Shown in pieces: positions 26,483-34,946 of a stretch of 64,000 bases of DNA. The stretch is from CAVQJU01 sp963729215 (GTDB lineage: Bacteria; Acidobacteriota; Vicinamibacteria; Vicinamibacterales; CAVVIG01): contig CAVSND010000025.1 of NCBI GenBank assembly GCA_963729215.1, forward strand, positions 62,001 to 126,000, read 5' to 3'. How positions within the stretch are numbered: position 1 is the stretch's first letter; each line of letters opens with the position of its first letter. The position numbers and the translations under genes are program-made. The notes below the pieces were generated by a model, which was given only the letters and a program-made list of their open reading frames with translations, was not told the DNA's origin and did no database searches.

Positions 26483-27343
26483 ATGATGCCAACGATGAAG
26501 ATGCTTGCCAGCACGCTGGCGGTCGCGGCCCTCGCCGCCACCTGGGTGCACGCGCAGAACACGACGAACTTCGCGACCCCGCTGCCGAAAAGCGCGCCGA
26601 CCGGGCCCGCCCCTCGCTTGCCCAGCGGAAAGCCGGATTTCACGGGCGTCTGGCAGCGCGCGTATGTGCCGGACATGAGCCGGAACGGCCGCGGCCAGCT
26701 GGGCTTCTCGGTGGCGCCGTTCGCGCCGGACGACTCCCCCGCCAGGCGCGCCGAGCTCCGGAAGGAAGGCAACTTCGGAGAATTGCCATTCACGCCGGCC
26801 GGACTCGAAGACTGGAAGACGTACGATCCGGCCAACGGCGAGTACACCGCGAGCTGCATGCCGTTCGGCCTGAGCCGATCGATGAACTCGCCCGACCCGA
26901 TGCAGGTGATGCAGAACGACCGCTACCTCACGCTGCTCTTCGAGCAGAACACGTGGTTCCACATCATCTACATCGACGGCCGCGATCACCCCAAGACGGT
27001 CGAGCCCACCTGGTTCGGTCATTCCGTGGGCAAATGGGACGGCGACACGCTCATCGTCGACACGGTCGGCTTCAACGGCTACACGCGGCTCGATACCGTC
27101 GGCCATCCGCACAGCCATGCGTTGCACATGATCGAGACGATGCGGCGCACCGATGCAGGCCATATCGCCTACACGGTGACGATCGACGATCCGAAGGCCT
27201 ACACCAGGCCCTGGAAGAACGAGCGGACGTTCACGCTGATGGACACCGACCTGATCGAGTATTCCTGCGAGGAAAACAACCGGGGCCTGCGCGAAGGCCG
27301 CATCAAGCAGTGGGCGCCGCCGGAGAAGTCGCGGTACGAGTAG
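26483..27343 (+). CDS. Exported protein of the same paralogous family
   Basis: A 286-residue protein from ATG 26483 with signal peptide (LASTLAVAALAATWVHAQ). The core is nearly that of the 25655 gene: PDFTGVWQRAYVPDMSRNG, SCMPFGLSRSMNSPDPMQVMQND, WFHIIYIDGRDHPKT, HSVGKWDGDTLIVDTVGFNGYTRLDTVGHPHSHALH, IEYSCEENNRGLREGR. The two are a tandem duplication. The invariant His, Asp and Glu residues would suit metal binding, but no enzyme family is recognised. Confidence 0.8.
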   Translation: MMPTMKMLASTLAVAALAATWVHAQNTTNFATPLPKSAPTGPAPRLPSGKPDFTGVWQRAYVPDMSRNGRGQLGFSVAPFAPDDSPARRAELRKEGNFGELPFTPAGLEDWKTYDPANGEYTASCMPFGLSRSMNSPDPMQVMQNDRYLTLLFEQNTWFHIIYIDGRDHPKTVEPTWFGHSVGKWDGDTLIVDTVGFNGYTRLDTVGHPHSHALHMIETMRRTDAGHIAYTVTIDDPKAYTRPWKNERTFTLMDTDLIEYSCEENNRGLREGRIKQWAPPEKSRYE

Positions 27344-27430
27344 CGTCAGCCGCCGGGAAATCACGTTGTTTCAATAGGTTGCCGGCCGGCGCGGAGCGTC
27401 GCGCGGCCCGGATGCTATAGTTCGAGGCGC

Positions 27431-28417
27431 ATGGCCCCCTCTTCGCCGCATCCCGTTTCGGATTTCCTCGATCGGCACTTCCGGCATTTCAACGCGGCGG
27501 CCCTCAGGGACGCGGCGGACGCGTACAGCCGGCACATTGAAGGCGGCGGCACGATGCTCGTGACGCTCGCGGGCGCGATGAGCACGGCGGAGATCGGCCT
27601 GTCGCTCGCCGAGATGATCCGGCGCGGCAAGGTGCACGCGATCTGCTCGACCGGCGCGAACCTCGAGGAGGACGTCTTCAATCTCGTCGCGCACACGCAC
27701 TACCGGCGCATTCCGAACTACCGGGATCTCACGCCGTCCGACGAACAGGACCTCCTCGAACGTCACCTGAACCGTGTCACCGACACCTGCATCCCCGAAG
27801 AAGAAGCGATGCGTCGCGTCGAACGCCTGCTCATCGACGAGTGGATCGCCGCAGATACGAAGGGCGAGCGTTACTTCCCGTACGAGTTCCTGTACCGTTT
27901 GATTCGCGGCGGGAAGCTCGAGCCCTACCACGATGTCGATCCCGCCGACAGCTGGCTCGTCGCGGCGTGCGAGAAGAACCTGCCGGTGTTCGTGCCCGGC
28001 TGGGAGGACTCCACGCTCGGCAATGTGTTCGCCGCGCGCTGCATCGAGGGCCGCGTCCGGAATCCACACGTCGTCCGGGGCGGCATCGAGACCATGATGG
28101 CGCTGGCGACGTGGTATCGGGAGACGGCATCCAGCCGATCCGTCGGCTTCTACCAGATCGGCGGCGGCATCGCGGGCGACTTCCCGATCTGCGTCGTGCC
28201 GATGCTCCACCAGGATCTGCGCGCCGAGGGGGTGCCTCTCTGGGGGTATTTCTGCCAGATCAGCGATTCGACGACCAGCTACGGCTCGTACTCGGGCGCG
28301 GTCCCCAACGAAAAGATCACCTGGGGCAAGCTCGGAGTGGACACGCCGCGCTACATCATCGAGTCGGATGCGACAATCTGCGCGCCGCTCATGTTCGCGA
28401 AGATACTGGGCTGGTGA
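27431..28417 (+). CDS. Deoxyhypusine synthase-family protein
   Basis: A 328-residue member of the deoxyhypusine synthase superfamily, which transfers the aminobutyl group of spermidine, in bacteria usually to small amine acceptors (homospermidine-type reaction), since bacteria lack the eIF5A substrate. Seen: GGGTMLVTLAGAMSTAEIG, AICSTGANLEED with NAD-binding residues, VPGWEDSTLGN, FYQIGGGIAGDF, and NEKITWGKLG with the conserved catalytic Lys. Cytosolic. Its 3' end overlaps the convergent oxidoreductase gene by 29 bp. Confidence 0.9.
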   Translation: MAPSSPHPVSDFLDRHFRHFNAAALRDAADAYSRHIEGGGTMLVTLAGAMSTAEIGLSLAEMIRRGKVHAICSTGANLEEDVFNLVAHTHYRRIPNYRDLTPSDEQDLLERHLNRVTDTCIPEEEAMRRVERLLIDEWIAADTKGERYFPYEFLYRLIRGGKLEPYHDVDPADSWLVAACEKNLPVFVPGWEDSTLGNVFAARCIEGRVRNPHVVRGGIETMMALATWYRETASSRSVGFYQIGGGIAGDFPICVVPMLHQDLRAEGVPLWGYFCQISDSTTSYGSYSGAVPNEKITWGKLGVDTPRYIIESDATICAPLMFAKILGW

Positions 28418-29297
28418 CCGCGGCGATCGCGTCGAGCACGTCCCGATACGTCGCGGGCCCTTCGGGGCCAAACCGTGAACGCAAATCGAGCTGCGCGCTC
28501 CAGTCCTGCCGGCGCGCTGTCGCCTCCGCCATGATGGGATCCACGCCGATCGCGCGGAGCGTCTCGGCGACTTCTTCCATTTCGCGCGCCCGGCGCTCGC
28601 CGTGCACGACGACGCGTCCGCTCGTGTAGTCGGCCAGCTTTTTCCAGGCGATGCCGGGGAACGTCTCCTCGAGCGAGGCCCACACGAGATCGTCGGCGTC
28701 GAACTTGCTCGCGCCCATCACGCACTCGAACAGCAGCGCCTCCAGGCCCTTGACGACGATGCTGCGGCACATCTTGACGGCGGCGGCGCTGCCGACTTTC
28801 GCGCCCTCGAGCAACTGGAGGCGCAGGCCGAACGGCGTCATCGCGGCCGCAAACGCCGGCGCGCCCGCTCCATTGATGAGCATCGGCACCTTGTGGCCGT
28901 ACGGCAGCACAGGCGCCATCACCGCCACCTCGACGAAGCTCGCGCCGGTGCGGCCGACGACGCGGTCGATGTCGATCTTCACGGCGGGCGAGACCGAATT
29001 CAGATCGGCGTAGAGGTGGCGGGGTTCGAGAAACTCCGCTGCGGTGGACGCGGCTTCGAGCGCCGAACTCGACGTGACGGTGGAAAAGATGATGTCGCTC
29101 GATCGGACGAGCGCCGCCGGCGATTCGAGCAGCGCCGTACGGCTTTCGCCGGCCCGGTGCTGAATCGCCGGTCCGAAGTCAGCGGTGTGAGTCTTGATGT
29201 CGAACGCAGACAGCGCGTCGATGCCGGCCGCGCGCAATCCACGGGCGATCGTCGAACCCGCTTCGCCAAACCCGATGAAACCGACCGCGGGCGCCAC
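28389..29297 (-). CDS. NAD(P)-dependent oxidoreductase, 6-phosphogluconate-dehydrogenase-like
   Basis: A 302-residue beta-hydroxyacid-dehydrogenase-like enzyme: Rossmann start VGFIGFGEAGSTIARGLRAAG, then IIFSTVTSSSA, HLYADLNSVSP, VEVAVMAPVLPYGHKVPMLINGAG, and the helical C-terminal DUF1932 domain (KMCRSIVVKGLEALLFEC with the conserved Lys). It is the last gene on the minus strand of the aromatic-ring-cleavage operon and may act on an intermediate of it, but no substrate is indicated. Confidence 0.85.
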   Translation of the reverse strand: MAPAVGFIGFGEAGSTIARGLRAAGIDALSAFDIKTHTADFGPAIQHRAGESRTALLESPAALVRSSDIIFSTVTSSSALEAASTAAEFLEPRHLYADLNSVSPAVKIDIDRVVGRTGASFVEVAVMAPVLPYGHKVPMLINGAGAPAFAAAMTPFGLRLQLLEGAKVGSAAAVKMCRSIVVKGLEALLFECVMGASKFDADDLVWASLEETFPGIAWKKLADYTSGRVVVHGERRAREMEEVAETLRAIGVDPIMAEATARRQDWSAQLDLRSRFGPEGPATYRDVLDAIAAVTSPVSSRT

Positions 29298-29301
29298 TCA
29301 G

Positions 29302-29368
29302 CTTCTCGACTTCTTACTTCTTACTTCCTACTTCACTTCGCACTTTGTACTTTGTACTTTGCACTTTC
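29302..29368. repeat. Heptamer tandem array (CTTACTT / GTACTTT)
   Basis: Two related 7-bp units, TTACTTC then GTACTTT/GCACTTT, about nine copies. It overlaps the last twelve codons of the MFS transporter, whose C-terminal tail (SAKYKVQSAK) is array-encoded. Confidence 0.7.
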
Positions 29369-30706
29369 AAAGGCCGCCGCCTGCGAGGCAGCGACGCGGG
29401 GGATGTGTCGCTTCACCGCCGCGAGCGCGACGAACGCCACGCTCATCGTGACGGCGATAACGCGGAAGTAGCCCGAGGCGCCGCCGGTGTCGAGCGCCCA
29501 CTGGCCGACGGTCGGGCTGAGCACGCCGCCGATCCGGCCGAAGCCCACGGCCGTTCCGACGCCGGTCGCTCGAATCGCTGTCGGATACACGTGCGCCGCC
29601 AGCGCGTACATCGTCGTTTGCACGGCGTTGATGAGCCCGCCCGTCCACGCGAGCATGGCGAACACCTGGAACGTGTTCTGCGGACCGATCGGCATGACCG
29701 TCAAAACCACCGCCCCGGCCACCGCGCCGGCGGCCATCGTGAGCATCGAGGTGCGCGAACCAAGCCGCATGATGACCCTGGCGCCGATGATGGCGCCGAT
29801 CACGCCGCCAACGTTGAACGCGGTCAGGCCGTAGCTGGCAGTGCCGACGTCGAACCCGCTGTTGGACAACATGGAAGGCACCCAGTTCGTGCCCATGTAG
29901 ACGGTCAGCAGGCAGAAGAAGAACGAGCCGAACAACGTCAGCGTGTCGCGGAGGTAGTCCGCAGTAAACAGGTTACCGACCGATGCGCTCGCGACCGGTT
30001 TTTCGGACGCGTCGGCGAACACGGCGTCAGCCGGCACGGCGTGACCGAGGCGCTGCAGGAGCGCGGCGAGTTCCGGCCAGCGCTCTTTGTGGCGGGCCAG
30101 GAAGCGGGGTGACTCGGGCAGCGCTTTCAACAGGAACGCCGCGAGCACCAGCGGTAGAAGACCGCAGACGATGAACAGCGTGTGCCACCCGAAGCGCGGC
30201 AGGATCTGCCCGCCAATGAACCCGGCCAGCGATCCGCCGAGGGGAATGCAGACGATCGTGAGCGTCACGGCAAACGGCCGATGCCGGGTGGGCACGTACT
30301 CGGACGACAGCGTCGCCGCATTTGGCATGGCCGCGCCCAGACCGAGGCCGGCCAGGAACCTGAGAACGGAGAGCGTGAACGGAGTCGTCGCGAGCGGCAC
30401 CATCAGCGTCAGCACGCCGAACGAAATGAGGCTGCCGAGCAGCGCGATGCGGCGGCCGAGCCGATCGCCGACCACGCCGCCGAAGAAGCCGCCGAACATC
30501 ATCCCGACGAACCCGCTCGTCAGCGCCGGCGTGAGCGCCGAACGCGGGACGTGCCAGTCGCGCATGATCGCCGGCAGCGCGCCCGACAGTACCTGGTTGT
30601 CGAGGCCGTCGAAGACGATGGCCAGCGCGGCGGCGGCCACTAACGCCTTCTGGTACCCGCCCCACTCCCCATCGTCGAGCACCGATCCGACGTCAACGGT
30701 TTTCAT
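29333..30706 (-). CDS. MFS transporter, aromatic acid:H+ symporter (AAHS) type
   Basis: A 457-residue inner-membrane symporter resembling PcaK/BenK. Seen: FDGLDNQVLSGALPAIMRDW in helix 1 (the Asp characteristic of AAHS), SGFVGMMFGGFFGGVVGDRLGRR in the helix 2-3 loop, LRFLAGLGLGAAMPNAATLSSEYVPTRHR, GWHTLFIVCGLLPLV, and LPESPRFLARH after helix 6. It lies in the operon for gallate/protocatechuate ring cleavage and is likely the uptake system for that aromatic acid. The final residues are encoded by a repeat array. Confidence 0.9.
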   Translation of the reverse strand: MKTVDVGSVLDDGEWGGYQKALVAAAALAIVFDGLDNQVLSGALPAIMRDWHVPRSALTPALTSGFVGMMFGGFFGGVVGDRLGRRIALLGSLISFGVLTLMVPLATTPFTLSVLRFLAGLGLGAAMPNAATLSSEYVPTRHRPFAVTLTIVCIPLGGSLAGFIGGQILPRFGWHTLFIVCGLLPLVLAAFLLKALPESPRFLARHKERWPELAALLQRLGHAVPADAVFADASEKPVASASVGNLFTADYLRDTLTLFGSFFFCLLTVYMGTNWVPSMLSNSGFDVGTASYGLTAFNVGGVIGAIIGARVIMRLGSRTSMLTMAAGAVAGAVVLTVMPIGPQNTFQVFAMLAWTGGLINAVQTTMYALAAHVYPTAIRATGVGTAVGFGRIGGVLSPTVGQWALDTGGASGYFRVIAVTMSVAFVALAAVKRHIPRVAASQAAAFESAKYKVQSAK

Positions 30707-30725
30707 GGGACCTCAACGGAAATTC

Positions 30726-30838
30726 AGGGTTCGAGAGGTTCAAGGGGTTCTAGAGGTTCTAGGGGTTCAAGAGGTTCTAGGGCACCGAGATTCTGCGAAC
30801 CCCTTGAACCTTTCGAACCCTTCGAACCTCTCGAACCA
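30726..30838. repeat. Two opposed nonamer arrays forming a large inverted repeat
   Basis: Units of GGTTCTAGA/GGTTCAAGG (30727-30782) are followed, after about 14 bp, by units of the opposite strand (TTGAACCTT, TCGAACCCT) to 30837. The outer ends GGTTCGAGAGGTTC and GAACCTCTCGAACC are perfect complements, so transcripts could form one long stem. It lies between the dioxygenase and transporter genes. Confidence 0.75.
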
Positions 30839-30851
30839 GTCTGTATCACCC

Positions 30852-32030
30852 TTAGCTCTTCGCCGCCATCGCCTGCTGGCCGCGCGCGTGGCTCGTCGAG
30901 AAGATCACATGGAGCGCCATCAGCGCCTGCAACGGGTGCGCGCCGGCTTCGGCCAGCGGACCGACGTGCTCGCTGACGAGACCGCCCTTGCCCACGTTGA
31001 CCATTTCCTCGGCCGCGATGCGTTGTTTGCCTTGCAGCTCGTATTCCTTGGCGACGCTGTCGAGGTCGTCGATGATGCGGCGGCGCAGCTCGGCGCTGTG
31101 CCGCGACTCGAACAGGAGCTTGTTCAGGCCGTACGCTTCCGCGGGCGGGTGCTTGTAGAACAGGTTGCCCTGATCCTTGAACTCGAAGCCGCCGAATCGG
31201 GCCGCGACCTCGGTCGGCTGGTTCTTGCGCGCGCGTTCCGGGAGAAACCGCATCATGCACAGACCGTGGTGCCAGGTCGGGATGTAGTCGATGAGCTCAC
31301 CCTTCTGGGACCCGATCGCGCCGAAGAGGATCGCCCAGCTCAGCATCTCGGTGTTGCCGACTTCGTCCAGCTGTGTGCCGGTCATGTTCAGCAGCGCGTT
31401 GGCGTTGCCAGCCTCGAACTGCGATACCAGCCAGCGATCGAAGTCGAACTCGGGATGGAGGTACTTGGTCGTGCCGGGGAAATGCGACATGCCGCCGCTC
31501 GCGATGATGGCGACCCGCTCCTTGCGCCCCTTGACGATCTGAGCCAGCGCCTTGCCGAGCGCCTCGCAGCGCTTGGGCGTCGGCAGCGGCGGCACGTAGA
31601 CGTTGGTGAAGAACGGAATGACCGGGATATTGCGCTGGCCGATGACATATTCGAACGGCACGGCAAAGGCGTGCCCGAGCTCGGCGTCTTCCGAATAGGA
31701 AATGTCGAAGCCGTGATCGATGACCAGCTTGTTGAGGATGTCCTCGGCCATCTCGCGATGGATCGGCATGATGCGCTCGCGTCCCGCAAACCGCGCCACG
31801 GCGTTGCTGCCGGCGACGATCGCGAAGGTCGGCACGCAGCTGACCGAGAAGGTCTCGACGTGATCCGCGCCCAGGAACAGAATGACGTCGGGCTTGGTCT
31901 CGTCGAGCACCTTGCCCAGCTCCTGCATGGCCGCGCCAGCCTGATCCAGCTGCTGCGGATTCTCGTCGGGCGGACGCGTGAACATGTACGGGGTATGACA
32001 CGTACCGACCGCCGCTACGATTTCTCCCAT
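30852..32030 (-). CDS. Extradiol ring-cleavage dioxygenase, gallate/protocatechuate 4,5-type
   Basis: Class III Fe(II) extradiol dioxygenase of 392 residues with a LigB-type catalytic domain followed by a LigA-like alpha domain (from about residue 290), the fused layout of gallate dioxygenase (DesB/GalA). Seen: VGTCHTPYMFTRPP with a metal His near residue 12, LFLGADHVETFS with the second metal His, IASGGMSHFPGT with the catalytic His region, and HHGLCMMRFLPE. It opens the ring between carbons 4 and 5 to the oxaloacetate-type product handled by the next genes. Gallate or protocatechuate cannot be separated by eye. Confidence 0.88.
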   Translation of the reverse strand: MGEIVAAVGTCHTPYMFTRPPDENPQQLDQAGAAMQELGKVLDETKPDVILFLGADHVETFSVSCVPTFAIVAGSNAVARFAGRERIMPIHREMAEDILNKLVIDHGFDISYSEDAELGHAFAVPFEYVIGQRNIPVIPFFTNVYVPPLPTPKRCEALGKALAQIVKGRKERVAIIASGGMSHFPGTTKYLHPEFDFDRWLVSQFEAGNANALLNMTGTQLDEVGNTEMLSWAILFGAIGSQKGELIDYIPTWHHGLCMMRFLPERARKNQPTEVAARFGGFEFKDQGNLFYKHPPAEAYGLNKLLFESRHSAELRRRIIDDLDSVAKEYELQGKQRIAAEEMVNVGKGGLVSEHVGPLAEAGAHPLQALMALHVIFSTSHARGQQAMAAKS

Positions 32031-32036
32031 GGCTCC

Positions 32037-32100
32037 CTCTCCCCCAACCTCTAGCCTCTAACCTCTAATCCCCAACCTCTAACCTCTAACCTCAAGCCTC
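32037..32100. repeat. Heptamer tandem array (AACCTCT)
   Basis: About eight units of AACCTCT with variants (AGCCTCT, AATCCCC, AACCTCA) filling the gap between the dioxygenase start and the aldolase stop. Confidence 0.75.
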
Positions 32101-32102
32101 TT

Positions 32103-32789
32103 CTACTCGTCTCTTTCCACGTAGACGACGCCGAGCTCCGCCAGCCTGGCCCTCAATCCATAGAAGTCTAGCCCCAATTCGCCATTCTTGAGCCGTTCGC
32201 GCGTCTTGCTTTCCTTCGCAAACCGATCGCTGGCCAGACGGGCCACTTCGGCGGCCGCCTGCCGGGGCACGACGACCACGCCGTCCACGTCGGCCACAAT
32301 CACGTCGCCGGCCTTTACGGCAGCGCCGGCGCAGACGACCGGGACGTTCACGGAGCCGGGCGTGGCCTTGACGGTGCCCTGGGCGCTGACGGCTTTCGAC
32401 CAGACCGGGAAGTCCATGGCGGTGAGATCCGCGACGTCGCGGACGCCGGCATCGATGACCAGGCCGACGGCGCCGTGGGCGCGGGCCGATTCGCCGAGCA
32501 GCTCGCCGAACATGCCGTCGGTCGATTCGGATGTCGTCGTCACCACCAGGATGTCGCCCGGGCGCAGGCACTCGATGGCGGCATGGATCATCAGGTTGTC
32601 GCCCGGCGCACACGAGACGGTGACGGCGCTGCCCGCCGCTTTGGCGGTCGCATAGATGGGCCGCATGTACGGACGCATCAGGCCGGTGCGCCCCTGCGCT
32701 TCGTGCACGGTGGCGACGCCGAGCTCGCCGAGCGTCGTGATAGCCGCGTCGTCTGCACGCGGGATGTTTCGAACGATGGTCGGTTTCAT
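32103..32789 (-). CDS. 4-carboxy-4-hydroxy-2-oxoadipate aldolase (LigK/GalC, RraA fold)
   Basis: A 228-residue RraA-fold aldolase that splits 4-carboxy-4-hydroxy-2-oxoadipate into pyruvate and oxaloacetate, last step of the 4,5-cleavage pathway. Seen: TVHEAQGRTGLM near residue 28, SCAPGDNLMIHAAIE, GELLGESARAHGAVGLVIDAGVRDVADL with the metal-binding Asp, VNVPVVCAGAAVKAGDVIVADVDGVVVVP. Length matches characterised enzymes. It sits between dioxygenase and hydratase genes, which supports this function over an RNase-regulator role. Confidence 0.9.
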   Translation of the reverse strand: MKPTIVRNIPRADDAAITTLGELGVATVHEAQGRTGLMRPYMRPIYATAKAAGSAVTVSCAPGDNLMIHAAIECLRPGDILVVTTTSESTDGMFGELLGESARAHGAVGLVIDAGVRDVADLTAMDFPVWSKAVSAQGTVKATPGSVNVPVVCAGAAVKAGDVIVADVDGVVVVPRQAAAEVARLASDRFAKESKTRERLKNGELGLDFYGLRARLAELGVVYVERDE

Positions 32790-32798
32790 GAGCTCCTC

Positions 32799-32851
32799 GT
32801 AGCGTCCGCCTTCAGGCGGACGCTCGCCGTCCGGCTAAAGCCGGACGCTAC
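32799..32851. repeat. GTAG palindrome pair
   Basis: GTAG plus CGTCCGCC/GGCGGACG hairpin and an inverted CGTCCGGC, TAAA, GCCGGACG, CTAC unit. The outer CTAC (32848-32851) gives the TAG stop codon of the hydratase gene on the minus strand. Confidence 0.75.
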
Positions 32852-33865
32852 GACAGCGTTTTGTTAATCCGCGGAAACACCTTCCGGGCGTTGTCTTCGA
32901 AGATCTTCTTTCGGTCCGCGGCGGTCAAGGTTGGCGCGGCGTCGATGTAGCGCTTCGTGTCGTCGTAGTACTGACCGGTTTCCGGATCGATGCCGCGCAC
33001 GGCGCCGACCATCTCCGATCCGAACAGGATGTTGTCGACCGGCACGATCTTCGTGAGCAGGTCGATGCCGGCCTGATGATAGACGCAGGTGTCGAAGAAG
33101 ACGTTGTGGCGAATCATGTCGGCCAGCAGCGGCCGCTTCATGTCCTGCGCGAGGCCGCGGTAGCGCCCCCAGTGGTACGGGACGCCGCCGCCCCCGTGCG
33201 GGATGATCATCCGCAGCGCCGGGAAGTCCTTGAAGAGGTCCGCCTGGATGAACTGCATGAAGGCGGTGGTATCGGCGTTGATGTAGTGCGCCCCGGTCGC
33301 GTGGAAATTCGGGTTGCACGACGCGCTGACGTGCACCATGGCCGGGACATCCAGCTCGACCATCTTCTCGTAGAAGGGGTACCAGGTACTTGTCGGTCAG
33401 CGGCGGCGCGCCCCAGTAACCGCCCGAGGGGTCGGGGTTCAGGTTGCACCCGATGAACCCGAGCTCGTTCACGCATCGCTCGAGCTCGGCGACGCAGTTG
33501 GCGAGCGGGTCCGACGGCGTCTGCGGCAGCTGGCACACGCCGACGAAGTTGGCCGGATACAGCGTGCAGACGCGGTAAATGAGGTCGTTGCACTGCTCGG
33601 TCCAGTGCAGGCTGGTCGTCGCGTCGCCGATGTGGTGCGCCATTGCCGAGGCCCGCGGCGAGAAGATGGTGACGTCGCTGCCCCGCTCGCGTTGCAGCTT
33701 CAGCTGCGCGCCTTCGAGGCTCGCGCGGATCTCATCGTCCGTGATCGCGACGGCGCCCTTCGTGCGCGTGGCCGGCGGGTTCTTCAGCTCGGCCAGCTGC
33801 GCGTCGCGGAACGCCTGCAGGCCCTTTGGCGCCGTGGTGTAGTGCCCGTGACAGTCGATGATCAT
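32848..33865 (-). CDS. ligJ: 4-oxalomesaconate hydratase (LigJ-type amidohydrolase fold), one frameshift
   Basis: Zinc enzyme of the amidohydrolase superfamily converting 4-oxalomesaconate to 4-carboxy-4-hydroxy-2-oxoadipate. ATG 33865 (MIIDCHGHYTT, with the HxH pair). Seen: SPRASAMAHHIGD, GCNLNPDPSGGYWGAPPLTD, then after a shift near 33378 (CCC read as CCCC) FYEKMVELDVPAMVHVSASC, MIIPHGGGGVPYHWGR, NVFFDTCVYHQAG, ILFGSEMVGAVRG. Total length fits LigJ (about 340 aa). The start overlaps the upstream gene stop by 4 bp and the stop lies in a repeat. Confidence 0.88.
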
Positions 33866-34794
33866 CGGTGCATCGCCTTGTCGATCTTGTCGAGCAGCGC
33901 CATGGTCGGCACGACGCTCGCGGCGCTCGACTCCGGCTCGCGGCCCTCGCGGATCGCGCTGACGAATTCGACGTCCTGCCGGTCGAAGGCCAGCATCGGA
34001 TCGAGCGGCACCTCTTTGCCCTCGCTGTCGGTCATCGAGTCGCGATAGATTTTGTACGTCTCTTCTTCGCCGATGTAGCGGTAGAAGCCGCCGAACGGCC
34101 CCTTGTTGTTGAACGACATCGCCATCGTGAAGAGCGGGCCGTTCTTGATCTTCATGCAGACGCTCAGATCCATCGGGATGCCGAGCTCCTTGTGGTCGGG
34201 GCCCTTCTGTCCCCAGCAGTCCCAGTTCGGGTTGTCCACCACCCACTGCGCGATGTCGACCGAATGGCAGCCGTGATGCCACAGCAGGTTGTCGACCCAC
34301 GACCGCGGCTGACCGTGCATGTTGAGGTTGGTGCGCCGGAAGAAATAGGTTTCGACGACGAGATGATGCAGGTGGAAGGACCCCTCGCGGATGCGTTTCT
34401 TCATCTCGCGATGCGGGCTCGAGAAGCGCCGCGTGTGCGTGACCATGCACACCTTGCCGGCCTTCTTCGCCGCGGCCAGCATGTCCTCGGAGTCTTTCAG
34501 GCTGAGCGCCATCGGGATCTCGACCTGCACGTGCTTGCCCTTGCCGAGCGCCATGATCGTCTGATCGTGATGCTGGTCGCTCGGCGTGGTGAGGATCACC
34601 GCATCCACGCCGGGCCGATCGATGCAGGCTTCAAGGCTGGACGAGGCAAACGGGATCTTGTATTCGGCGGCAAAGGCCTTGCCGCTCTCTTCGGTCCGGC
34701 TCGCGATCGACACGATCTCGACGCCGTCAATCTTCGCCAGGGCCTTGGCGTGAATCACGCCCATCGCGCCGGTACCGGCCAAACAGATCTTCAT
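33862..34794 (-). CDS. ligC: 4-carboxy-2-hydroxymuconate-6-semialdehyde dehydrogenase (LigC-like, Gfo/Idh/MocA fold)
   Basis: NAD(P)-dependent oxidoreductase of 310 residues. ATG 34794 (MKICLAGTGAMGVIHAKAL) has GGAG ten bases upstream and begins at the Rossmann motif; ATG 34815 is an alternative. Seen: VDAVILTTPSDQHHDQTIMALGKGKHVQVEIPMALSLKDSEDM (the EKP-like position is EIP), and NLLWHHGCHSVDIAQW in the C-terminal domain. In the protocatechuate 4,5 pathway this enzyme oxidises the ring-cleavage semialdehyde to 2-pyrone-4,6-dicarboxylate. Context supports the assignment. Confidence 0.85.
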   Translation of the reverse strand: MKICLAGTGAMGVIHAKALAKIDGVEIVSIASRTEESGKAFAAEYKIPFASSSLEACIDRPGVDAVILTTPSDQHHDQTIMALGKGKHVQVEIPMALSLKDSEDMLAAAKKAGKVCMVTHTRRFSSPHREMKKRIREGSFHLHHLVVETYFFRRTNLNMHGQPRSWVDNLLWHHGCHSVDIAQWVVDNPNWDCWGQKGPDHKELGIPMDLSVCMKIKNGPLFTMAMSFNNKGPFGGFYRYIGEEETYKIYRDSMTDSEGKEVPLDPMLAFDRQDVEFVSAIREGREPESSAASVVPTMALLDKIDKAMHR

Positions 34795-34816
34795 CTCATT
34801 GATCTCCGTCGTCATT

Positions 34817-34946
34817 AGGTTCGAGAGGTTCCAGTGGGTCACCGAGGTGCGCATGACCCCGTTCCAGGCTTCATCGAGGAACCTCGTGGGCCGCAGAGTC
34901 CTGTGAACCTCTCGAACCTCTCGAACCTTTCGAACCTCTTCCTATT
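34817..34946. repeat. Opposed nonamer arrays (GGTTCGAGA ... TCGAACCTC)
   Basis: A short GGTTCGAGAGGTTC copy at the left and four TCGAACCTC/TCGAACCTT units at the right, separated by about 85 bp of unrelated sequence. Same outer sequence and layout as the element at 30726, again between two genes of the aromatic operon. Confidence 0.7.
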
